Below are positions 9,250 through 18,837 of a stretch of 64,000 bases of DNA, piece after piece. The notes under the pieces are model-generated. The model saw nothing but the letters and a program-made list of their open reading frames with translations, was not told where the DNA came from and did not search any database. The DNA is taken from positions 112,863,309 to 112,927,308 of the forward strand of contig OX638368.1 in assembly GCA_951812925.1 (NCBI GenBank), read 5' to 3'. The DNA is from Calliopum simillimum. Taxonomy: Eukaryota; Arthropoda; Insecta; Diptera; Lauxaniidae. How positions within the stretch are numbered: the stretch's first letter is position 1; each line of letters opens with the position of its first letter. The position numbers and the translations under genes are program-made.

Positions 9250-11313
9250 TTGATTAAGCCCGACACTATGGTCATTATAAAAGATGATAGACGTCCGGTT
9301 CTACAATGGCCTCTTGGTAGAATCATCAAGGTCTACAAGGGAGATGATGGAGCAGTTCGGGTGTGTGACGTCAAAACTATGGATGGAATACGACAGCGAC
9401 CCATACATAAATTAGCTCCACTTTTTCCAGAAGATAATGCAGCAGACAAATCGCCTGATGATGTTGTCGAGAAGAACAATAAACAACCAGATTCACCAGT
9501 TTCCTTAATCGTGAGCATCCCGTTAAACCGTTTAAAAAAGACGGTACCAATAAGTCAGGAAACTTTCCCCAGAAAACTCCAGCGTATTCAACCTGGCCTA
9601 GGACTTAGCTTATTTGCTTTGTTACTGTTGCCACTTGTTTTGTGCAATCCAATCAACATAACGCAGTTCAGCGCAAAACCAGGGATATATTTTGAGCAAC
9701 TGGGTGCAGTAAAGCTAGTAACAACTAGCTGGAAGATGATCGTCTACTATGATCTCGGCCCGTATCGAGATGAGTTAGACATCCTGAGTGATGGAACACA
9801 TACCTTGCAAAAACTATGTGACAAAACAACAAATGAAACAATGTGCACATATTTGATTGATTATTTTGATCATGTCAAAGAAGGGCTGGAAGCAGAAATA
9901 AACATCCTTTCAGTCAAAAGATCAAAGAGAGGTGCTATGGACGTAATTGGTAACGTTGCCAATTCGCTTTTTGGAGTCCTTGATTCAAACTACGCAACAA
10001 AGATGTCAGAAACTATAGCAGCCCTTCACAAAAATGATGACCATCTTGAACGGCTGCTAAAAAATCAAACTTCATTAATCGATTCAACCATTAACATTTT
10101 TAAAGCAAGTCAATTAGATATTCAAAAAAAATTCGACGAAATCGACAAACAAATTGATGACTTGCTTCATGGCCGTGATCCAGAGATGTCAAACAACAAA
10201 ATTCTCATCCTCACACTATCCGTTCAAATGATTATCATGGTATCTAATTTGCAGCTAACACACGCATCAATCATGGACGTACTGATCGACAGCCACCATG
10301 GAAAAATAAATCCCCTACTGCTTACACCAAAGCAATTGTCAAGTGAAGTTATGAAGGTGAAGGCGCATCTCCCACCGCACTTACAACTCCCTATTCATCA
10401 AAACAACATTCTAGAAGTCTACAAACTAATTGAAGTCCATGGAGTTGTAGCCGAAAATCATATTGTCTTCAGCATCGAATTACCATTGACAGATTCACAA
10501 CAGTTTCAACTTTTACATTTCGTACCCATAGCAGCATCAGTGAACGGTACTTTATCATCAGCGCAATTATCAACAAATTTTCTCGCCATCAGTCCACATC
10601 ATGATAATTTCATTCCTTTATCAAAACCACAAATTGATTCTTGTTTGCCAACAAGCGAAAACGAGTTATTGTGCTTCAACATTCAAGCCACATATCACAA
10701 ATCATCTGATGTCAGCAAATGTGAACTAGACCTAATAAACAACGAGGGTAACCCTAGATGCAAACTTTACCGAATGGTCGAAACAATCCTATGGTACCAA
10801 CTAGATGAGCCGAATCAATGGGTTTATGCAACTACAAACACTGTAAGATTGAATGCTGTCTGCGGGAATGAAGACCATCAAATCACACTCAAAGATAGCG
10901 GCCTGTTGCAATTGCGCTCAGATTGCAATATAAGAAATGACCATGTAACTATACAAGGCCATCAAAAAATTGTCACTTCACTACATGCCTTCAGTCCTAC
11001 AATTGAGATGCCAAGAGATTGGACAAAACAATACGAAAAAGTTCCATCGAAAATAAATGCATTTTTGCCTAACTTCACCGAATTGGAATCAATTCAGAAA
11101 CAACTCGCAATAATCAATAGATCTGCTCTACCCCACGCAGCAGAAACAACACATGGACACATCCTCATCATAAGCTACACTGCAATGGCTGGTATTTGTA
11201 TGCTTACTTTTACAATAATTGTAATCATCTACAAATTTAAACAACTGAAATCTTTGGTCCCTATGCAACCTACACCACTACCACGACGATCACTGCAAGA
11301 TACGGCGTGTTGA
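9250..11313 (+). CDS. env: BEL integrase C-terminal domain (DUF5641) followed by Env
   Basis: 687 residues, in the same frame as Pol. Residues about 1-70 are the DUF5641 integrase tail (DTMVIIKDDRRPVLQWPLG). A hydrophobic stretch at about 119-133 (SLFALLLLPLVLC) may serve as an internal signal sequence. The ectodomain resembles the baculovirus F-like envelope proteins of roo and related elements. It has several NxS/T sites, a furin-type site RSKR at about 224-227 followed by a glycine/alanine-rich fusion-peptide-like stretch, and a membrane anchor at about 637-660 with a short cytoplasmic tail. No separate splice signal was identified for env. Whether this Env works is unknown, and the upstream breaks make this copy unlikely to be active. 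Confidence 0.85.
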   Translation: MIKPDTMVIIKDDRRPVLQWPLGRIIKVYKGDDGAVRVCDVKTMDGIRQRPIHKLAPLFPEDNAADKSPDDVVEKNNKQPDSPVSLIVSIPLNRLKKTVPISQETFPRKLQRIQPGLGLSLFALLLLPLVLCNPINITQFSAKPGIYFEQLGAVKLVTTSWKMIVYYDLGPYRDELDILSDGTHTLQKLCDKTTNETMCTYLIDYFDHVKEGLEAEINILSVKRSKRGAMDVIGNVANSLFGVLDSNYATKMSETIAALHKNDDHLERLLKNQTSLIDSTINIFKASQLDIQKKFDEIDKQIDDLLHGRDPEMSNNKILILTLSVQMIIMVSNLQLTHASIMDVLIDSHHGKINPLLLTPKQLSSEVMKVKAHLPPHLQLPIHQNNILEVYKLIEVHGVVAENHIVFSIELPLTDSQQFQLLHFVPIAASVNGTLSSAQLSTNFLAISPHHDNFIPLSKPQIDSCLPTSENELLCFNIQATYHKSSDVSKCELDLINNEGNPRCKLYRMVETILWYQLDEPNQWVYATTNTVRLNAVCGNEDHQITLKDSGLLQLRSDCNIRNDHVTIQGHQKIVTSLHAFSPTIEMPRDWTKQYEKVPSKINAFLPNFTELESIQKQLAIINRSALPHAAETTHGHILIISYTAMAGICMLTFTIIVIIYKFKQLKSLVPMQPTPLPRRSLQDTAC

Positions 11314-11690
11314 AGTACCTGCAACAGAGGCGAAGAATAAACTAATCTAAGACAATAACTTCAGATACTTACTCAGTAAATAGGAGGATAAATCCAATTG
11401 TTACAAATTCAATTTAATCTTAATTTTAATTCAAAACGATTTGACTGTTCTTACTCATAAGAATGTTTCAGTTAGAATGAGATTTACATTTAAAATTTTT
11501 CAATTCAAGAAATTTGTGCATGATCAGCAAAGGCTTAAATTGCAAACATAAACTTTTATCTTGAAGATGTGTATGCTTATACAAGTATAGATGTAAACAA
11601 CATGCATTCTGCAGCGATTCTTAAATTCTATAAATTTACGGCGGGCAAAGAAGAACATAATTTGAATTTTTTAATTCAAGGCGGGCAGTA
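11314..11690 (+). other. BEL 3' untranslated region
   Basis: Non-coding stretch between the env stop and the 3' LTR. GCGGGCA with an A-rich context occurs twice (about 11640 and 11681), the second copy directly before the LTR where a polypurine tract is expected. No gene is visible. Confidence 0.6.
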
Positions 11691-12249
11691 TGTTCAGTAA
11701 CCATATGGTCACATATGATCACTTGAACATGCATGGTCACCTTAGTACAAAATAGTGTCACTCAACGTGACCAACAGTTGCAAGAATTTATTTCTCATGA
11801 AAATAAATTTGGTATTTGCTTACTGCTGAAATTTTGTTTCCCATAAAAACTTGCTTACTATGGACAAATTTATGTCGCATGGAAATTGATTTCGCATTTG
11901 GTTCTCATGAAATTTATTTGGTAACCAAACCCCGGTTCATGTTACTACATGCGTTGCACAATACATATTTTAATTTTTGCTTTTATTTTATTGCTGCTGT
12001 CAGCAATTCTAACCTTTACTTTTACTGTTGTTGTTCTTTAAGTATTATTGTTAACTAATAAGCTATAAATACAATATGTTTAATTTTAATAAAGTCAGTT
12101 AATCAAAACAACTCAACCAAATTAATCAGATTATTAATTCGTCACAGGTTTAATAGATGCACCATCTATTAAACCAACACATCAAACATACAAAAAAAAC
12201 CATTGGTAGATGTTTCATTTACCAACAAAACTGTATATACATTTATACA
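11691..12249 (+). repeat. 3' LTR of the BEL/roo-like element
   Basis: 559 bp, TGTTCAG...ATACA, the same length as the 5' LTR with three substitutions. It is followed not by host DNA but by the 24-bp linker and the inverted LTR. Confidence 0.9.
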
Positions 12250-12273
12250 TTTGATCACGTCGGGGTCACCAAA
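12250..12273 (-). other. tRNA-Trp-type primer-binding sequence between two LTR ends
   Basis: Read on the minus strand from the inverted LTR, the linker is TT followed by TGGTGACCCCGACGTGAT. That is an 18-nt complement of the 3' end of tRNA-Trp (recalled; avian retroviruses use the same binding site). Then comes CAAA, the continuation of the opposing LTR end. Eighteen nucleotides is the length copied from a primer tRNA before its modified A58. Confidence 0.75.
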
Positions 12274-12801
12274 TGTATAAATGTATATACAGTTTTGTTG
12301 GTAAATGAAATATCTACCAATGGTTTTTTTTGTATGTTTTAAACCTGCGACGAATTAATAATCTGATTAATTTGGTTGAGTTGTTTTGATTAACTGATTT
12401 TATTAAAATTAAACATATTGTATATATAGCTTATTAGTTAACAATAATACTTAAAGAACAACAACAGTAAAAGTAAAGGTTAGAATTGCTGACAGCAGCA
12501 ATAAAATAAAAGCAAAAATTAAAATATGTATTGTGCAGCGCATGTAGTAACATGAACCGGGGTTTAGTTACCAAATAAATTTCATGAGAACCAAATGCGA
12601 AATCAATTTCCATGCGACATAAATTTGTCCATAGTAAGCAAGTTTTTATGGGAAACAAAATTTCAGCAGTAAGCAAATACCAAATTTATTTTCATGAGAA
12701 ATAAATTCTTGCAACTGTTGGTCACGTTGAGTGACACTATTTTGTACTAAGGTGACCATGCATGTTCAAGTGATCATATGTGACCATATGGTTACTGAAC
12801 A
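12274..12801 (-). repeat. Third BEL LTR, inverted, with a ~31-bp deletion
   Basis: Reverse complement of the LTR, ending GGTTACTGAACA against the ATATT duplication. It lacks about 31 bp (the TAGATGCACCATCTA hairpin region) present in both direct LTRs and has a few private substitutions. With the 3' LTR it forms a 1.1-kb palindrome. Confidence 0.88.
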
Positions 12802-12806
12802 ATATT

Positions 12807-13866
12807 TGTAAAAAAATAAATTGTAATAACATAGATATCTTCGTTAATTCTACAAAAATTGAAAATGTTAATTTTTTTAAAATTCTTGGTATTTATTTTG
12901 ATTGTAAATATACATTTAAGCACCATTGTAATTATTTAAAAAAAAACTTATCTTCACGACTTAACGTTGTAAAATATCTTTCTCAACTAAGAGTCAAATC
13001 CACACTAATTTCCTTCTAAATTTTACTAAACAAACGATTTTGTCAAAGATTGACTATGGATTAGCAATCTATGGTAACTGCGCTAACACTCATCTTAAAA
13101 CCGTTCAAGCGCCTTATCATGCTGCAATACGATCGAGACTTAGAGCTTTCCGAACATCTCCAACGAAAAACGTGCTTGCTGAAAGTGGTTTAGAATCTAT
13201 TCAAACCAGAATCAAAAACATCAGGTGTCGAATTCTCCATAAACTAGCTGCCCCGAATAACTGCCTTTTGCACAAGTTTATTGCTTCTTCCAAAATAAGG
13301 AAAACAAAAATGAAAAAACCATCCGCGATTTTCTTTCTCATTTCAACAGCTAGAGCAAAAATCGTGAAATCATTCCGCCATGGAAGTTGAACTCCAAATC
13401 ATTTATCATTAATCTGAATAGTCTTCAAAAACAGAAAACAGCACCATATTCCTATGTTCAAATGTTTTTGGAATGCGCTCAGTCTTTTAGGACTGATAAT
13501 TGGAATTTTCTTTATACGGATGGATCCAAAACCCAGAACTACGTTTCATTTGCAGTAGTGGACGACAAAGGAAGTACCATTTCTCACGGCTTAATGGTGA
13601 AATCGGCTTCGATCTTTGATGCTGAGGCAAAAGCCATCATTTCTGCACTAGAGTTTTGTAAAACAACTAAACTTAAACACATTATCTGCACGGACAGTAA
13701 GTCCGTTTTAGAAGCTGCCAAAAGTATTGCTAACCAGCACGAAGCAATTGTAGAAATTAAACAGCACCTTATCGCAATGAGCTCCAAAGTTAAGATCATG
13801 TGGATCCCAGGGCATCTAGGTATCAAAAGCAACGAAAATGCTGACCATGCCGCCAGGAGTGTACTC
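12807..13866 (+). pseudogene. I-clade LINE: end of reverse transcriptase and RNase H
   Basis: Continuation of the fragment ending at 3234. From 12807 the thumb region reads KILGIYFDCKYTFKHH, then SKIDYGLAIYG (from about 13040), then an RNase H domain at about 13480-13866. The RNase H has YTDGS, FDAEAKAIISALE, CTDSKS and NENADHAA, so all four catalytic acidic residues are present. Frameshifts near 13015 and 13388 break the protein. An RNase H after the reverse transcriptase is typical of I-clade LINEs. The sequence stops at 13866, where an unrelated repeat starts, so the C-terminal zinc region is missing here. Confidence 0.85.
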
Positions 13867-14559
13867 ACGGTGATACGGAAGAAAATTATTTACGTATAAA
13901 AGTGTCGCTAAAATCGGTTGATATGAAAAAATTTGTGTTTTTTTGCTGATTCAGAATATGTTTTTAGCGAAATCCTATCAGATCCCCTTCAAAAGTTATG
14001 TTAAAAATACCTTTTAATAAGTATTTTTGGAATTCTTCAATTAAAAATATGTTGTTACATTTTTATAAGGTTACGAAGCTTCTGGGAGGTAATAGGGGAG
14101 GCCTAGATTTACAAAAAATTGCATCCGGAGGGGGGTCTAAAATGTACCCCTAAAGAGTTATAGGGTTAAAACTGATTTTCTGCCTCTTATCAGAAAAAAT
14201 TTTCTTGGATCACCCTAACGTTTTAGGGAAAACATTTCTATGGCAAAGATTTAGCTAATTGTAAGAGCTTTCAGACAGTGTATATGGTTTATAGAGTTTA
14301 AAAGGATTTCGCAAAGTTCTGGACCTTTAAAATTGATATTTTAATTTTTATCCAAATTTTTTGGCTTTGATGGCCTTTTTAGTATGAAAAAGGTCCTATT
14401 AATATAGCTTTTCGTAATTCTTTTTGAAATCTTCGTTAAATATTCTTTCATCCGATAGTACATTTGTCATACCAATTTTTTTGATTGAGGTTAGACAACA
14501 ATACTTTTCTATGTAACACACGGGTTACTCGCATTCGTTGCGCTGCATATGATGTAGTG
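13866..14559 (+). repeat. Repeat unit F1 beginning CACGGTGATACGG
   Basis: The first ~190 bp (CACGGTGATACGGAAG...AAAAATATGTTGTTACA) recur at 30092-30270. CACGG at 14560-14564 followed by TGATACGG at 30097 would be the start of a second unit, so the two look like a ~694-bp tandem pair separated by the hAT-like insertion. No coding sequence is seen. Confidence 0.55.
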
Positions 14560-14932
14560 CACGGTAGTGCTGCGACATCGACCGGAAAACATCGATTTTT
14601 TGAACATTGATTTTTTGAACATCGATGTTTTCTGAACTAGACATCGATGTCTAGAAAACATCACCAAAAAAAGATCGATTTTTGGCAACATCGATTACTT
14701 TTTTAATATGTTGAAAACTCTGACAAAATGAATCAAATTTCTCTCAAATTTTGTTTAGAACATGGAACAGTAAAATTAAATACATATATAATTGGAAAAT
14801 ATTGCATATTTTTGTATTAATTTAAATATTTCACTTTAATTTTAAATTATAGAAGCCATAACTTTTTGAATATTCTTACAAATATGTAGCTAAAAAAAGT
14901 CATTATTTCAACGAAACTGTAAGTATAAGTAT

Positions 14933-15089
14933 GTGACCTGGTCTATGAAAAGGGGGGCTTACGTGCGAAAATAAGTTTTCGAGAAAACAGCTGGTAAACA
15001 ACTATCAAAGGTCAATTCTATGCGAATCGGCAAAAAATTCAAAAATTTTTTTTTTGTCACCTAAGCACCCTTTTCATAGACCAGGTCAC
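14933..15089. mobile_element. 157-bp MITE with GTGACCTGGTCTATGAAAAGGG ends
   Basis: A 22-bp terminal inverted repeat (GTGACCTGGTCTATGAAAAGGG, mirrored at about 15068-15089) bounds a short non-coding stretch. No clear target duplication is seen. Confidence 0.7.
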
Positions 15090-15588
15090 TTATATACTTT
15101 TTATAATTTTGTCCTTATTGAAAACTTTTAAATTTTTTTACTTGCATGTGTTTATTAACAATATTTTAAAAATTTTCAATTTGAGAATTTTATGGCTAAG
15201 AAGCCTTAATTTTTGTATTTGGAATCCTTTTTGAATTTTGCAATACACAGTTGATTTGAAATATTAAAGTTTTGGGGACTCGCGCATTTAAGAAATCTAA
15301 AATCGTATCAGTTTCTAGTTGTGCTGAGATAATATATAATTAACTTGTGCATCTAATGCAAAACAAGTAATATAGTACATAAATATGTTACTTGCACATA
15401 ATTCTTACTTTATGAAACACAACCATCTTCAGATAATGAAAATACTGATTAATTGACGTCCTTTGCAGTATAATTTTAAATAGATAAGTTCCTTCTTAGT
15501 ATACATAGATAAATGTATAAATATAAGTAAAGCTGATTTATTAACATAAGTAGTTTTCAATATTGTAGGGTTAATACTAAAACTGGAC
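15090..15588. other. AT-rich remnant of the hAT-like element
   Basis: About 500 bp with no coding frame or repeat I can identify. Confidence 0.4.
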
Positions 15589-15916
15589 ATCTACATTAGA
15601 CCGGTGCGTTTTGGACGAAAGTTTAAAATTTGTCGCGCAACTGGCAGAATTGTAAAGTTTAACTACACTGAGAAAAGAGTATGTTTCCATCAAAGAATTA
15701 TATTTGATTGAACATTTTAGAAAATATTTGTTAATAATTAACAAATTTCGGTAAATATTAATATGCCTTTAATTGGACCTTGAAATATTGTCGATTGGGC
15801 CAAAACTGATATCTGTTTGATGGAATGTCAAATATTTGCTTTAACTTAAAAAAAAAAACCTTGTCTGGGCTTCGAATGCACTCTAAAAAAAAAAAAATAA
15901 TTAAAAAAAAATCTTT

Positions 15917-15990
15917 CTTGTCTGGGATTTGAACCTACTCCCCCAGGTTATAACTCAAACATCTTATACATTGAGCTAACTCTATCTACT
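15917..15990 (-). other. tRNA-like module a (copy 1)
   Basis: On the minus strand, TAGCTCAATGTATAAGA resembles a Pol III A box and GGTTCAAATCC a B box, about 35 bp apart, followed by a T-run. The acceptor arms do not pair, so this is tRNA-derived sequence rather than a tRNA gene. Confidence 0.65.
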
Positions 15991-16168
15991 TTAATTCTAA
16001 ACAGAAAGTCATACAAAAAATTCAACAAGTATTGAAAAATTTCAAAATCATACTGACATTATTTTCAAAACATTATTTTCAAAAGTTACAAAAAACAATC
16101 AATACTTGTTAAATTTTGTGTTTGACTTTTTGTTTAAAATAAATTCAAAATAACAATCACTACAAACG

Positions 16169-16241
16169 TAGATAGAGTTAGCTCAATGTATAAGACGTTT
16201 GACTCATATCCTGTGGGTCTATGTTCGAATCCCAGACAAGA
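16169..16241 (+). other. tRNA-like module b (copy 1)
   Basis: Inverted partner of module a, about 85% alike by eye. A box TAGCTCAATGTATAAGACG, B box TGTTCGAATCCC, then TTTTTTT at 16245-16251, a possible Pol III terminator. Confidence 0.7.
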
Positions 16242-16499
16242 AAGTTTTTTTCTTTAAATTAATTATTTTATTATTTTTACTTCACTTTGATTGACTTTTT
16301 AATTTGATATAACTTTTTCGTATTTCAATTTGTATATGTAGAACATCTATAGTTATAATATAGTTCTGATTGTTAAGCTGTAAGATTCAGTAATTTACAT
16401 TCGGTCATTGCGTCCTGAGGTTTAAAGAATTCAATACGCGCGGCATAGTTCCAATTCGCTATACATGGATTCCCTCTTACGATTGCAATGAACCAAGGC

Positions 16500-16582
16500 T
16501 ACAAATGTAGCTGGTAAATATATGGTAGCATCTAACAAAGAACAAAAAATGCCCCGGGGGTATGAGTTCAATCCCCACCCAG
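16500..16582 (+). other. tRNA-like module c (copy 1)
   Basis: TAGCTGGTAAATATATGG (A-box-like) and GAGTTCAATCCCC (B-box-like), followed by long T-runs. Unrelated in detail to modules a and b. Confidence 0.55.
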
Positions 16583-17554
16583 ATATGATCTTTTTTGTGT
16601 TTTTATTTTTTGTTTTTTTATTTTTGTTTTTTGTTTGTTTGTTTTTTTTTTGCAACTTGGCGAGTGCATTCAAATTTCAGAGAAGAGTTTTATTTTTAAT
16701 TTATAACAAATATTATATTTAATGATGTCGCCGTGATCCTAGCAAATATTGTCATATTAGTTTCTAATTAATAAAAAGATTAATAATAATAAAGGTCTAA
16801 ATTCAAAACAATAAATGTCTTTATATGCAAACATATATTTGGTAATTATTAACAAATATACGATTGAACCAATAAAATTGCTCAAATATGCCACTTATTA
16901 AATGATATCAAATATTCGATTCGCCTATATCAAATATATTATTTGTTAATTATTACCAAATTTCGATGTATATAATCATACTGTTTTCTCAGTGTATCGA
17001 CATGAAGATTGCCGCCACCCTAGCTCTGAGAGATGTTGGGAAGGGGTGTCGATATATTTTTGAAGGTTGAAAAACGTGGTTTAAAAATGCATGCTCATAG
17101 GTCCGAAGTGAATCAATTCTCAGCTTCGTAGTAGGTCGAAAACTGAAATTCAAGACATGTACTCTTATGTATTTTTTTCCGTAGAATCGAATGGCATCAT
17201 TAGTTTTCTGATAAGACGTCCATTTTTGGCGTTAAGTGAACTTTTCAGCTCAGAAAAGTCGAAATTTTTCCAAATCCCCTGTTTGAGCACTCCACAATTG
17301 AACAGAAAAAATCTTAGAAAAATTTGAAATATACGTTTTGTTAGGATTTTTTCTGACATATCCAGTGGTACCAGTTTCTTTGCGTTACAAAATTTTTTTA
17401 TTCACGAAAAACGAATTTTTGATTTTTATTATCAAAAAATATCACGAAATCGGGCGTAAATATTAAGTCAACTACGGTTCCCAACGTCCGGACGGTTTTT
17501 TTTTTCAGTGCCCCCTAGTAAAAATTTTTTAGAATATTTTTGGAAATTTTTTCA

Positions 17555-17960
17555 ACCCATTATAAACAAGTTTTTGAAGAAGGGGTCAAAAAGACCCTCA
17601 AAAACGGGGTATAATGGGTTAAGGTATTCACATTACTTAATGTAGAATCAAGCATGGAACAATATTTTAAAACATCTTAACCCATTATAAACAAGTTTTT
17701 GGAAAAATGGATCAAAAAGACCCTTAAAAACGCGTTATAGTGGGTTAAGATGTTCTAAAATATTGTTCCATGCTTGATTCTACATTAAGTTATGTGAACA
17801 TCTTAACCCATTATATCCCGTTTTTTCGACCCTTTTTCCAAAAACTTGTTTATAATGGGTTAAGATGTTCTAAAATATGCTCCATGCTTGATTCTACATT
17901 AAGTTATGTGAATATCTTAGTCCATTATATCCCGTTTTTAAGGGTCTTTTTGACCACTTT
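17555..17960. repeat. Alternating inverted array of TTAACCCATTATA units
   Basis: Units of about 120-130 bp containing CATCTTAACCCATTATAAAC, AAGACCCTTAAAAACG and CATGCTTGATTCTACATTAAG occur several times in alternating orientation inside the TIR element. Confidence 0.75.
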
Positions 17961-18837
17961 TTCAATTCGATTCTACGGGAAAAAATACTACGAAACTGAG
18001 AATTGATTCACTTCGGACCTATGAGCATGCATTTTTAAACCACGTTTTTCAACCTTCAAAAATATATCGACACCCCTTCCCGTCATCTCTCAGAGCTAGG
18101 GTGGCGGCAATCTTCATGTCGATAGTTAAACTTTACAATTCTGCCGGTTGCGCGATGAATTTTAAACTTTCGTCCAAAACGCACCGGTCTAATCTACATA
18201 TTTGATATTTTGATTTAAGCACACATGAAAGAAAAATTTTGAAATATACTTCATAAAAAAAAGCAGAAATTTCAGAATCCAATACAAAAACGAAATCCAA
18301 AGAACTTGAAACAGTTTTTTTCTCAAAGCATGAAATATGTACATGTCTTCCCTGTCGGACTATAACAAACTGGTTGACGAAGTTTCTAATTTTTAAATTA
18401 GTTGATTCAGAACTACGTGCACAAGTGGTTTAAACACATGCAGAGATCAACCACTTTCCTGTAAGGCCTTAACAAACTAGTTGAGCAAAAAATTAATTTT
18501 GAACTAATTGATGGACAACTAACTGCATAAGTAGTTTTATATACATGCGGAAATCAATCGGTTTGTTGAAAACAAAAAGTTCTAAATAAACTTAAAATAA
18601 AGTTTTTTCTTTCAAATTATTTGAAATATAAATTTCATAAATTTTGAATTTGTTTTGTCGTGTTTGTTGTGTCGTGCTGAAATATTATCAGTGATCAGTG
18701 CAATAAAGTTGTAAATTGGTAAGAGGCTCAAAATGAGTAAACGAAATATAAGGCGCCTTATAAAAAAGCAACTTAATTTTAAAAATTTATATGCATATAA
18801 AAGTAAATCAAGTTGTGATAACGTTATGCAAGAAGTA

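Larger units (their letters stand above)
3235..12801 (+). mobile_element. BEL/roo-like LTR retrotransposon, composite with a third inverted LTR
   Basis: Order: LTR (3235-3793), gag-pol-env (3960-11313), LTR (11691-12249), 24-bp linker, inverted LTR (12274-12801). The 5-bp duplication ATATT flanks the whole block (3230-3234 and 12802-12806), so all three LTRs entered together. The two direct LTRs differ at only three positions that I can see, so the insertion is young. The coding part nevertheless carries one frameshift and two in-frame stops, so the copy is probably dead and may have been mobilised in trans. The retropepsin-RT-RNase H-integrase order with DUF1759 and DUF5641 regions is characteristic of BEL/Pao. 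The host sequence is an I-clade LINE. Confidence 0.9.
15666..16994. mobile_element. CACTGAGAAAA element, copy 1, carrying tRNA-like modules
   Basis: Starts CACTGAGAAAAGAGTATG and ends TACTGTTTTCTCAGTG, with TA duplicated at 15664-15665 and 16995-16996. The uninterrupted right arm of the host element shows the empty site (AACTATCGACATG). Length 1329 bp. A second copy lies at 35814-37113. It encodes no protein. The interior holds a large palindrome with two tRNA-like modules at its base, plus a third module downstream. Confidence 0.9.
15597..18191. mobile_element. TIR element with 8-bp duplication ATCTACAT
   Basis: Ends TAGACCGGTGCGTTTTGG and complement, flanked by ATCTACAT at 15589-15596 and 18192-18199. 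The long arms (about 220 bp) match well, including CATGAAGATTGCCGCCACCCTAG, but the left arm is split by the element at 15666-16994. The duplication fits the hAT nTnnnnAn preference, although the fifth terminal base is not the hAT-typical G. The core is an alternating inverted array. No transposase is found. Confidence 0.8.

Noticed and set aside
16169..16241. Functional tRNA gene
   Set aside because: A and B boxes are present but the acceptor and D stems do not pair, so I call it only tRNA-like.
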